Of a DNA stretch of 40,780 bases, positions 17,971 through 25,222 are shown piece after piece (within the stretch, counting starts at the first letter, position 1; the number at the start of each line of letters is the position of its first letter). Location of the stretch: contig NZ_JAQRFK010000027.1 of the NCBI RefSeq assembly GCF_028598745.1, forward strand, positions 1 to 40,780, in the 5' to 3' direction. The notes beneath the pieces are model-generated. The model made no database searches and was not told the DNA's origin. It saw only the letters and a list, made by a program, of their open reading frames with translations. This DNA comes from Xenorhabdus sp. IM139775. Its GTDB lineage: Bacteria; Pseudomonadota; Gammaproteobacteria; Enterobacterales; Enterobacteriaceae. Made by a program: the position numbers and the translations under genes.

Positions 17971-19023
17971 TTATTTCATTCCATTTTCATCCACTTTTTC
18001 ATACACAGATTTCATATAATTATATTGATGATCATCAAGTTTTGCTTTTACCACTTCATAACCACTGGAATTTTTGAGGGCAACGTATAGGCCTTCTTTA
18101 TGGTAGATTTCCAAAGTGGCAAACGCCAATGCCTTCATAGACGTTGTATTAGAGTTTAGACCAATCCTTCGACCTATCTCATTATTAAGCAGATCAACTG
18201 TTTGATCCGCTTCGTCGGGAGTTGCAAATTGCCGGATATTCAGATCAATGCGCGGGTTTACTTCATTGGCATACCCGACGTGTTTAGCAATTTTTTCTCC
18301 ATATCGGGCAGCCAGAGTTCCTTGCCAGATGGTATGGCGAAATGCATTGACTTGTCTATTGCCATCCTCCCGGTCAGCAAATCCGCCTAGCTCTTCTTTG
18401 CCCTGTGTTGCAAACCTAACCGCGTTAGTACTGATGTTTGTCGAACCTTGTCTATAATGGCCAATTTCGAGCGCCACCTTTGGGTGCATCTTGGCAAAAA
18501 TTGTAAGCTTTATTGCAGGCGGAATGGCTGTGTTCTGCCCGTCATGAAAGGCATCATGCATTTCCGTTCTGGATTTTTCCAGATCTTCGTTGATGCGTTT
18601 TACTCTTTTTACTTCTCGGTCAATGCCTGCACGTAATTTATTTTTCAGGTTATGGTAATACAAAAATGTATTCCTGATAGCGTTTCGATATGCATTGTAG
18701 TATTCCCTCATTGACTCTTGCCTAGATGGACTTACACTGTAATGAAAAGATTCATTATCCCATATTTGCTTAGCCTCAGACAATAATGTATCTAATTCCT
18801 TCTTATTTCTTATCTCGATAATATATGTATCTTTAAAAATACCGTAATCTTGCGTGTATGTTTTTTTATAATGAAAGGCATCTGGATTGAGTAGTGTTAA
18901 TCCCTCCGGTGTACCGAAAATAGCCGCAAGTGCTTTATTCATTGCCACCACTGCATTGTTAGATTTTGCTTTTTGAAATTCTGCGACATAACTCTGATAT
19001 GCCACAATCTCTCTCAACGTCAT
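17971..19023 (-). CDS. Probable secreted toxin/effector with DUF6973-like C-terminal domain
   Basis: The 350-residue protein has no signal peptide or membrane helix. Residues 1-170 are mostly helical and charged (coiled-coil-like near 125-155). Residues 180-315 resemble by eye a domain found at the C-terminus of bacterial polymorphic toxins and secreted effectors. Its conserved blocks are HPKVALEIGHY (180-190), NAFRHTIWQ (226-234), YANEVNP (251-257), DEADQ (270-274) and DLLNNEIGRRIG (277-288). The repeated His, Arg, Asn, Asp and Glu in these blocks look catalytic, but the activity is unknown to me. The DNA is AT-rich compared with the thi and mal genes. The start has a poor ribosome site and lies 3 nt after a stop in the same frame. 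Confidence 0.6.
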   Translation of the reverse strand: MTLREIVAYQSYVAEFQKAKSNNAVVAMNKALAAIFGTPEGLTLLNPDAFHYKKTYTQDYGIFKDTYIIEIRNKKELDTLLSEAKQIWDNESFHYSVSPSRQESMREYYNAYRNAIRNTFLYYHNLKNKLRAGIDREVKRVKRINEDLEKSRTEMHDAFHDGQNTAIPPAIKLTIFAKMHPKVALEIGHYRQGSTNISTNAVRFATQGKEELGGFADREDGNRQVNAFRHTIWQGTLAARYGEKIAKHVGYANEVNPRIDLNIRQFATPDEADQTVDLLNNEIGRRIGLNSNTTSMKALAFATLEIYHKEGLYVALKNSSGYEVVKAKLDDHQYNYMKSVYEKVDENGMK

Positions 19024-19026
19024 GTT

Positions 19027-19395
19027 TTACAAACTTTTTTTCACCACTTGAGGATTTTCAGAAAGCTGTTTTTCCAACCCGGAAATAATATTTTCTAATT
19101 TTTATTTTTTCTCCTGATTAAAGTCAGGAATAGTTTTCATAATTTCGTCAGGATTTACGGAATCGATTTTTATATTAAAATCACCAATATTTACGAAAGG
19201 AAGATCAACGAATTTCATATCGTCAAAAATGGCATCCGATCCCCAGTTAATTGGTACATCAATAAAATCTTTCAGTTCAGGGGCAGCAATTCCAGGAATA
19301 GTCGAAGTGATATTTCCTTCAAAGTGTATAAGATTACCATTCTCGTCTGGAATAGAAACCTCAATAGGCGAATAGTTGTTAGGTAAAAAACTCAT
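19027..19395 (-). pseudogene. Small gene before the effector, possibly cut by a stop codon
   Basis: From ATG 19395 (AAGGA about 7 nt upstream) an acidic 97-residue frame runs to TAA at 19104-19102. The same frame then continues for 24 plausible codons (KLENIISGLEKQLSENPQ and further) to a second TAA at 19029-19027, three bases before the effector ATG, which is also in this frame. The 97-residue part (MSFLPNNYSPIEVSIPDENG...) has no known domain, no signal peptide and few basic residues. It may be an intact 97-residue protein, a 121-residue protein with a nonsense mutation, or the detached N-terminus of the effector. Confidence 0.5.
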
Positions 19396-19563
19396 AATAT
19401 TTTCCTTATAAAGGATAAAAATGACACCCCAAATTAAATGAGGTTATGGATTAAATAGTGCAAAATGAATTCACAATAATTTTCAAAATTCTTTTTAAAG
19501 GATTTTGAGTGTTATAATTAAAATCCATTATTTTTGACACAGGGATATTATAAATATTATTAT

Positions 19564-19776
19564 TTATTTTAATATCAAAGAGATTTGTGTGGCATATACG
19601 ACAAGACCGCTAATTCCAAGTTTAATGGCGAGATCGAATTTAATGAAGGTTATTTCGGGGAGCCAAGCCAAGAGTAATGTGGTCAGGGTAAGAACGTTAA
19701 AGGCTGTTTTTTGAACGGACTGAGCAAATAAAACACTGACTGATATTTTAACAAGACCGAATTGAGTGATATTCAC
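19564..19776 (-). CDS. Small two-helix membrane peptide, uncertain
   Basis: A 70-residue frame beginning with GTG at 19776 encodes two hydrophobic segments (about residues 26-42 and 50-68) joined by an acidic-basic turn. This is a layout seen in small membrane peptides and holin-like proteins. There is no recognisable family and only a weak ribosome site. It could be a remnant of a larger gene or not expressed. It is included because hydrophobic periodicity over the whole length is unusual for chance. Confidence 0.3.
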   Translation of the reverse strand: MNITQFGLVKISVSVLFAQSVQKTAFNVLTLTTLLLAWLPEITFIKFDLAIKLGISGLVVYATQISLILK

Positions 19777-19855
19777 CCCAGACTTGATTGTATTGCATAC
19801 AAATTAAGCTCGGAAAACGTTCGCGCTCGAACCAGCAGGAGTATTGAACACAAAT

Positions 19856-19893
19856 TTACGGTTTAACCTCCACTGATACATTTAAAACCGTAA
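19856..19893. repeat. 9-bp inverted repeat
   Basis: TTACGGTTT (19856-19864) is repeated inverted as AAACCGTAA (19885-19893) with a 20-nt loop. There is no T-run on either side. Confidence 0.6.
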
Positions 19894-19984
19894 CTTCCTA
19901 CTCAGAATCACCTGCCCTTATTTTCTCTTATTTTAAGAAAAAGAAGGTCAGTAAGTAGCGTCAGCCGGGGAAGTTACAAACAGT

Positions 19985-20014
19985 TTCTCTTTGGCCTAAG
20001 TTAGCCAAAGAGAA
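19985..20014 (-). terminator. 11-bp hairpin downstream of the DUF1349 gene
   Basis: TTCTCTTTGGC (19985-19995) and GCCAAAGAGAA (20004-20014) form a perfect stem with an 8-nt loop, about 60 bp beyond the DUF1349 stop. It could end the aminotransferase operon, though the T-run after it is poor. Confidence 0.45.
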
Positions 20015-20076
20015 CGAAAGTATCCGTATCATTGATAGATGAAGTTAAAACAAACTTGCATCTGGAGATTTAATGA

Positions 20077-20676
20077 CTAACTCAAATCATGCAGGTGCTT
20101 TTTCAACGATGACGTTAAGCTGAAATCTGAAAACCTCACCTGTAACCCTTCACGCTCTGGTGAACAGCACATCGCCCCGACAAAGATACGTTGATGATGG
20201 TCAATCGTGAAAGGAGACAATCTCAGTAACGGCCATGTCACGCCATCGGTGGAATACTGCAACCTGATTGCCCCGTCACTGTAGGTCAGCCGTAACCAAA
20301 ACTTATCGGGATTACCGGGGAAAATCCCCATCGCCCAGTCAGAACACCCATTGGTCAATACACTGCCGATCGTGGCCTGCCCATCAGAATGTTCAAGCCC
20401 GGCTTTTAGCCAATGTTGCTCATCCACCAATAACATCACACCCGCCTGATCATATAACTGTTCAAACTGGCCTTCGATACAAAACTGGAAAGTAAAACCG
20501 TCTTCAAGTTCAAAATCATTGACATAACCACCAAATACATGGCCACTATGACGCTGAAACCCATACCATGTATCACGCCAGAAATCGGTTTTCTTATCCG
20601 TCGTGACATGAAGTTCATTCTCCTGACACCGCCATGAAGCAGGCTCATTCAACCAATGACATTGCTGCAAGTTCAT
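20077..20676 (-). CDS. DUF1349 domain protein (concanavalin-like fold)
   Basis: The 199-residue cytoplasmic protein has the DUF1349 pattern: FWRDTWYGFQRHSGH near the start, DQAGVMLLVDEQHWLKAGLE in the middle, WLRLTYSDGAIRLQYSTDG and FVGAMCCSPEREGLQVRF near the end. The family is a beta-sandwich related to concanavalin-type lectins and glucanases. Some members bind or act on sugars, but no activity is settled. It is the last gene of the minus-strand operon, 14 bp after the MFS gene. A carbohydrate-related role would suit the neighbouring enzymes, but that is inference. Confidence 0.8.
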   Translation of the reverse strand: MNLQQCHWLNEPASWRCQENELHVTTDKKTDFWRDTWYGFQRHSGHVFGGYVNDFELEDGFTFQFCIEGQFEQLYDQAGVMLLVDEQHWLKAGLEHSDGQATIGSVLTNGCSDWAMGIFPGNPDKFWLRLTYSDGAIRLQYSTDGVTWPLLRLSPFTIDHHQRIFVGAMCCSPEREGLQVRFSDFSLTSSLKKHLHDLS

Positions 20677-20690
20677 TAATATTTACCCTG

Positions 20691-21842
20691 TTATTTTCTG
20701 GTAGGATTAATCAAACCATATCCCGCTAATAATGAAAGGGAAAGCAAAGCAATACAGGCAAAAGCACCGTGCAACGTTACCTGATGTGCCAAACCGCCAA
20801 TAATGGCCGGCCCTAGCAAAATCCCTGAATATCCCATCGTAGAAACGGCAGAAACAGCTAACGCATCAGGCATCACTTTTTGCTGACCTGACGCGGTGAA
20901 AAACATCGGTGCCAAGTTGGATAACCCTGCCCCTATCATCAGGAACGAAATGCCCAACTGAATCGGGCTGGATGCCAGATAGATCAGAACAAAACCTGAC
21001 GTCCCCAAGATCGCGCTACCCAAAAATACACGCTGATATCCACATGCGGCAATGATTTTATCGCCCAAAAACCGCCCCGCCGTCATGGTAATGGCAAAAA
21101 GCGTATAGCCAAAACCCGCCTGATGCGTGCTCATGTTATGCACACTACTTAACAAGATCCCGCTCCAATCCAGCATAGAACCTTCCATTAAGTAAACGAC
21201 AAAACAGAGCGTGCCAATCAGGATCACAATCCCACGCGGCAAAGCAAAAAATGGCGTGTCCCCGGCTTCAGAGTCATCCGACATGCCATTCCATGTTGGC
21301 AATAATAGCAGAATAACGAAGACCCCGACGGCGATGGTGACGTGTAACGGCGAGATCCCCAAAAACAACAATAAGCTGACCGTGCCGGCTCCCGCCATTC
21401 CCCCTAAACTGAACAAGGCGTGAAAGCCCGACATAATCGGTTGATGCACCCTTTTCTCAATATTGACCGCATGGATATTGATCACCACGTCTGTCGCCCC
21501 GATGCCCATGCCGAACACAAACAAGGCACAAGCCAGTGTCAGTGGTGTCGAGAACACACTCAGCCCCGGCAATATCAAAACAGCCAACAAAGCAAAAAAG
21601 GTAAAAACTTTCCGGCAGCCAAAGCGGGTCGCCAACATACCCGCAATTGGCATCATAATGAAAGAACCAATACCGAACACCAGTATCAGCAACCCCATTG
21701 AACCATCATCCAGCCCAAGTCGTTCCTTTACCAGTGGGATCAGCGGTGCCCAACTCGCAATACTGAATCCCGCAATAAAAAACGAAATTCGCGTTGCCAT
21801 GACAGGCGGTTTTATTGAAGCGACTGCATATTCTTCAGACAA
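20691..21842 (-). CDS. MFS transporter (YbjJ / FucP-like)
   Basis: The 383-residue membrane protein has about twelve hydrophobic helices. The MFS loop signature lies between helices 2 and 3 (GMLATRFGCRKVFTFFA), with a related segment in the second half (GRFLGDKIIAACGYQRVF). It resembles E. coli YbjJ and the fucose-permease branch, whose members carry sugars and related compounds. The start is TTG at 21842, supported by GGAGG 8 nt upstream; a TTG start may limit expression. It lies between the phosphatase (143 bp upstream) and the DUF1349 gene, and may export or import the substrate of the operon. Confidence 0.87.
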   Translation of the reverse strand: MSEEYAVASIKPPVMATRISFFIAGFSIASWAPLIPLVKERLGLDDGSMGLLILVFGIGSFIMMPIAGMLATRFGCRKVFTFFALLAVLILPGLSVFSTPLTLACALFVFGMGIGATDVVINIHAVNIEKRVHQPIMSGFHALFSLGGMAGAGTVSLLLFLGISPLHVTIAVGVFVILLLLPTWNGMSDDSEAGDTPFFALPRGIVILIGTLCFVVYLMEGSMLDWSGILLSSVHNMSTHQAGFGYTLFAITMTAGRFLGDKIIAACGYQRVFLGSAILGTSGFVLIYLASSPIQLGISFLMIGAGLSNLAPMFFTASGQQKVMPDALAVSAVSTMGYSGILLGPAIIGGLAHQVTLHGAFACIALLSLSLLAGYGLINPTRK

Positions 21843-21879
21843 CTTAATTCCTCCAAGCCATACCCTTTAAACAAGATAT

Positions 21880-21921
21880 TTCAAACCCTACCGTTCAAAC
21901 CCTATTCTTTAAATCCTACCG
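21880..21921 (-). repeat. Three 14-bp tandem repeats
   Basis: TTCAAACCCTACCG, TTCAAACCCTATTC and TTTAAATCCTACCG follow one another exactly at 21880-21893, 21894-21907 and 21908-21921. They lie in the 143-bp gap between the HAD and MFS genes. Confidence 0.75.
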
Positions 21922-21932
21922 CCTTCAAACAA

Positions 21933-21960
21933 TGCCTTCCGCCTGTTCTGACGGAAGGCA
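21933..21960 (-). terminator. Hairpin after the HAD phosphatase gene
   Basis: TGCCTTCCG (21933-21941) and CGGAAGGCA (21952-21960) form a 9-bp stem with a 10-nt loop, followed on the minus strand by TTGTTTG. It lies 25 bp after the phosphatase stop, so it may reduce transcription into the MFS and DUF1349 genes. Confidence 0.5.
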
Positions 21961-21985
21961 CCCAATATCGTTCTTCAACAAGACA

Positions 21986-22639
21986 TCACGCGATATTAAT
22001 CCCTGAAAACTGGGGAATATCGGTTAACCTCTCAATAATACGGGAAGCCTGCCCATACTGCTCTGCCACCGACAAAGCATGGGGCCAGGCATATACCCAC
22101 GGAATACCCGCCTGTTTTGCTGCCGCAATCCCCAAATCAGTATCTTCAATCACCAACGTTTGCCGAACATTCATCTTCTTCAATTTCAGCATAGCCAAAT
22201 AAGGATCAGGGAAGGGTTTCGTTCTTTCCACATCATCGCCAGAAATCAAGGCTGGTGGTTGATGGAGATCCAATAAGCCAAGGTTTGCCAAACACACATC
22301 ACGCGGCGCGGTAGAAACAAACCCAAATTGAGTCCCATTTTGTTGCAAGGCCGCAATCAGGCCGGTAATGCCCGGACGCAAGTAATGCGCGGACAATTTT
22401 GCCTGATAACGGGCAATAATTTTTTCGCTAATCCCTTGCTGCATTGAAGGAGGAAGGCCAACCTCATCCAACGTTTCCGCCAGACTCAGCCCGATCAATT
22501 GCTGAGGTTGGATATCACTGAGTTGAACCGGTGCCTGTTCTCCCACATCACCTAATACATCAAGCAATACGTCAAAATGCAGTTGCTCACTATCGACAAT
22601 GACGCCGTCGATATCAAAAATCACATTGCATCTATTCAT
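21986..22639 (-). CDS. HAD-IA phosphatase, beta-phosphoglucomutase-like
   Basis: The 217-residue protein has motif I FDIDGVIVDSEQLHFD (nucleophile Asp9, acid/base Asp11) and an alpha-helical C1 cap (about residues 16-85). Motif II is the Ser/Thr of FVSTAPRD, motif III the lysine in RTKPFPDPYL, and motif IV VIEDTDLGIAAA. The family includes sugar-phosphate phosphatases and beta-phosphoglucomutase. It lies 25 bp after the dehydrogenase gene, with AAGGA 8 nt before its ATG. In this operon it could remove a phosphate from an amino-sugar or cyclitol phosphate; the substrate is not visible from sequence. Confidence 0.88.
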   Translation of the reverse strand: MNRCNVIFDIDGVIVDSEQLHFDVLLDVLGDVGEQAPVQLSDIQPQQLIGLSLAETLDEVGLPPSMQQGISEKIIARYQAKLSAHYLRPGITGLIAALQQNGTQFGFVSTAPRDVCLANLGLLDLHQPPALISGDDVERTKPFPDPYLAMLKLKKMNVRQTLVIEDTDLGIAAAKQAGIPWVYAWPHALSVAEQYGQASRIIERLTDIPQFSGINIA

Positions 22640-22664
22640 CGAAATCGTCCTTCAAAACAATTCA

Positions 22665-23726
22665 TTATTTTAGGTCAGAAATACGAATCAATACCTTACA
22701 GTTTGGCGTCGTGAGAGGAACTTGAGTTTTCGATGCAATATCACAACCGACTGTCAGAAAAGCCTGTTGATAATCCTTGAAATCAAAGACCTGACTGATA
22801 AAACGCTTCACCGGGATCACACCATCGCGGATCATGGCATAGGCACGTTCAAAACTGTTATTCAGTGAATCAATGGAACCTATCACGGAAAGACTTTTAT
22901 CGGCAATTTTCATAATGTCCAGATTGGCCTGTTTGTCTTTCAGGGCAACATTCAGCAACTTCCCACCCGGTGCCAGATGGTCGAAAATATATTCAGTCAA
23001 CTGCCCGGTCGTATCCACGCACAAATCAATCCGAGCCGAGGCATTACCGTATTCCTGCATCAGTGCTTCATCAAAGTCAGAATACAGCGGGCATTCAGGC
23101 GGCAAATTATTGCTTGCAAACTGAATGCGGCTCTCATTTTTTTCGACCATAAAGGCTTTTACGCCCCGTTCATACAGCGCCCAAATGTACAACATCCCCA
23201 TCGGGCCAGCCCCTGCCACCGCCGCACGAATATTCGTATGGGTGATCCCCAGCTTATCCACCCCGGTTAAGGTGCAACTGAGTGGCTCAGTCAGCGAGGC
23301 TTCCTCCATACTGACATGATCATCCAGCCTGATAAGCAAATTTTCCTTTGCCAAATATTGACCTGCAAACGCGCCGTCATAGGAAACCCCGGCTTCCGTT
23401 CCCAGTTTTCTCTCACAATGATTGGGACTTCCCGTCTGGCACATCCGGCAATGCCCACAAAAGTAAGTCGGGTTGACGACCACACGATCGCCGGCCTGAA
23501 ACTGAGTCACTCCGCAGCCAACCTGAGATACCACGCCAGTGGTTTCATGACCCAGCGTGGTGCCGGGAATTGCAACAGGGTAAGCCCCCGTGATAATGCC
23601 CACATCCGTGCCACAAATCCCACACACGGCAATATCAACAACAACATCATCGGGTTCAATACAAGACAAGGCTTCAACCGGCTGAATTTCAACATCCCAC
23701 GTTTGATGATATTTCAGTGCTAGCAT
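22665..23726 (-). CDS. Zinc-dependent alcohol dehydrogenase (MDR family)
   Basis: The 353-residue protein is a medium-chain dehydrogenase of the threonine / sorbitol dehydrogenase type. Catalytic zinc ligands are expected in CGICGTD (about Cys36) and GHETTG. The structural zinc site has four cysteines in CGHCRMCQTGSPNHC. The nucleotide loop is AGAGPMGMLY, followed by an acidic MVEKNESR that favours NAD. It should oxidise a secondary alcohol of a polyol, sugar or amino alcohol. It overlaps the aminotransferase gene by 7 bp and has its own strong AAGGAGG, so the two enzymes are made together and may act in sequence: alcohol to ketone, then ketone to amine. Confidence 0.9.
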   Translation of the reverse strand: MLALKYHQTWDVEIQPVEALSCIEPDDVVVDIAVCGICGTDVGIITGAYPVAIPGTTLGHETTGVVSQVGCGVTQFQAGDRVVVNPTYFCGHCRMCQTGSPNHCERKLGTEAGVSYDGAFAGQYLAKENLLIRLDDHVSMEEASLTEPLSCTLTGVDKLGITHTNIRAAVAGAGPMGMLYIWALYERGVKAFMVEKNESRIQFASNNLPPECPLYSDFDEALMQEYGNASARIDLCVDTTGQLTEYIFDHLAPGGKLLNVALKDKQANLDIMKIADKSLSVIGSIDSLNNSFERAYAMIRDGVIPVKRFISQVFDFKDYQQAFLTVGCDIASKTQVPLTTPNCKVLIRISDLK

Positions 23727-24973
23727 GATACCGCCTCCTTACGTGCCTGCGCGGAAGTCGTTAATTCTGCGAAAGTCAGATCCAGTTTATGCAGAATTTC
23801 CGCCAAATGTGCTTGTGTACAAATCAGGGGTGGGCGAACTTTAATTGCCCTCCCTTTACCATAGCGGGAACCGCGCACGATCAAGTGGTGGCGGTTGGCA
23901 GCGGCAATCACTTGTGCGGCAAAATCTGGGGTCGGGGTGTCGAAGCCATACATATACCCCACACCTCTCACTCCCGTGATCTCCGGATATTGACGCTGTA
24001 ATTTCAGCAAACCATCGCGCAAGTAGGCTTCATTTTGTTGCACATTTTCCAAAACGTGATCATCTTCAATAATATCGATAACTTCGTTGAGGGCGACCAA
24101 AGAGAGCGGATTGGCACCAGAGGTACTGGAGTGTTCGAATGATTCCAATATATCCAGTGAGTGACGCATCAATACGCCCCCAGTGGGAATGCCCATACCA
24201 CCCGCCCCTTTGGCGAAAACGATGATATCTGGCTCCAGTTCTTTGGCATACCCCGTCGATGCGAAGAACGTCCCTGTACGGCCAAAACCCGTCTGGACTT
24301 CATCCGCAATAATGATGATGCCATGCTGACGGCAAATTTCCCTGATCTTGCGGTAGAAAGACACCGGGAAAACGGTGTTTCCGCCATTCCCCTGAATCGG
24401 TTCAATAATCAGACATGCAAGATTGTCATTAGAACCTAATTGAATAAACTGCTCCAGATCGACAAATTGATCTTCACTCGGTTGTGGTTGCCCTGACAGG
24501 ACGCTGGCTGGCGTAGGAATTTTTATCGATCCATCAATATTGATATGGAAATCTTTAATTCTGAATGCGTTACCCGAAATCTGAGCGGTTGCAAGAGATT
24601 GCCCATGATGGGCAAGAAAGAGCGAAATAACGCCTGAGCGTCCCGTCGCTTTTTGCGCTATACGGATAGCGCATTCAACCGCACCCGATCCAGAAACATC
24701 GCGCAGCCAGATACGATCGACGCCTTCAGGTGCATGTTTAACTAATTTACTCAAAATATATTGTGACATTTCACGTGTATAAGCCGAACTCAAATGGGTA
24801 CACCTATCAATCTGTTGTTTGAGTTTTTCTGCAATCCGATCATTGGTATAGCCGAGCGGCAAATTAAACGTACCTGATGCCGCATCAATATACTTTTCAC
24901 CATCAATGATCAAATAAGGGCCTTGACCAATAAAGCGAGAAAGCATGCCTTCAAGATGGTTTCTACCTTCCAT
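23720..24973 (-). CDS. Class III PLP-dependent aminotransferase
   Basis: The 417-residue protein (from ATG 24973) has the class III signature IIADEVQTGFGRTGTF, with Asp224 to hold the PLP ring nitrogen, and the Schiff-base lysine Lys255 in IVFAKGAGGMGIPTGG. SGSGAVECAIRIA near residue 94 is the PLP phosphate region. The family moves amino groups to ketones or aldehydes away from the alpha carbon; it includes ornithine, GABA and diaminobutyrate enzymes and several amino-sugar or aminoglycoside enzymes. A longer frame from GTG 24985 is possible, but GGTGAG fits the ATG at 24973. It leads the operon, overlaps the dehydrogenase by 7 bp, and is preceded by two 17-bp direct repeats. Confidence 0.9.
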   Translation of the reverse strand: MEGRNHLEGMLSRFIGQGPYLIIDGEKYIDAASGTFNLPLGYTNDRIAEKLKQQIDRCTHLSSAYTREMSQYILSKLVKHAPEGVDRIWLRDVSGSGAVECAIRIAQKATGRSGVISLFLAHHGQSLATAQISGNAFRIKDFHINIDGSIKIPTPASVLSGQPQPSEDQFVDLEQFIQLGSNDNLACLIIEPIQGNGGNTVFPVSFYRKIREICRQHGIIIIADEVQTGFGRTGTFFASTGYAKELEPDIIVFAKGAGGMGIPTGGVLMRHSLDILESFEHSSTSGANPLSLVALNEVIDIIEDDHVLENVQQNEAYLRDGLLKLQRQYPEITGVRGVGYMYGFDTPTPDFAAQVIAAANRHHLIVRGSRYGKGRAIKVRPPLICTQAHLAEILHKLDLTFAELTTSAQARKEAVSC

Positions 24974-25222
24974 ATTACTCACCACTATTAGTTATATTAA
25001 ACAAAGAGTTTTATTAAACAAAGAGTTATATACACAACGAAAAACATACCTACTGTGATGAGACTAGATTAAGCACATTAAAATTTTATTTCGATCACCC
25101 CAATGCCATAAAAAATATTAAGCAAATTTAAAATTTAATTTATATTTGAAAAATCATATATTTGTTTATTAATATTCATTAATTATATTAAATGCTAAAT
25201 AAATCGCATTTAGAAATAATAC
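24974..25222 (-). promoter_or_regulatory. Promoter region of the aminotransferase operon
   Basis: This very AT-rich 249-bp gap follows the malT stop. On the minus strand a TATATAACT -10-like block lies at about 25020-25030, upstream of the direct repeats. No regulator gene is next to it. No coding frame is convincing here. Confidence 0.4.
24995..25028 (-). repeat. Two 17-bp direct repeats before the aminotransferase gene
   Basis: TATTAAACAAAGAGTT occurs at 24995-25010 and again at 25012-25027, with a 17-bp period. It lies 22 bp upstream of the probable start codon, in the leader or promoter. It could be a tandem operator or a slippage product. Confidence 0.75.

Larger units (their letters stand above)
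19396..20076. other. Intergenic region between effector module and DUF1349 operon
   Basis: Apart from the doubtful 70-codon frame at 19564-19776, this stretch shows no gene. It contains the promoter side of the effector module (AT-rich, 19396-19560). It also has two separate inverted repeats at 19856-19893 and 19985-20014, which may be transcript ends or the remains of a mobile element. Confidence 0.5.

Noticed and set aside
19896-20060. Small coding gene between the inverted repeats
   Set aside because: Stops occur in every frame at short intervals and no ribosome site precedes a usable start.
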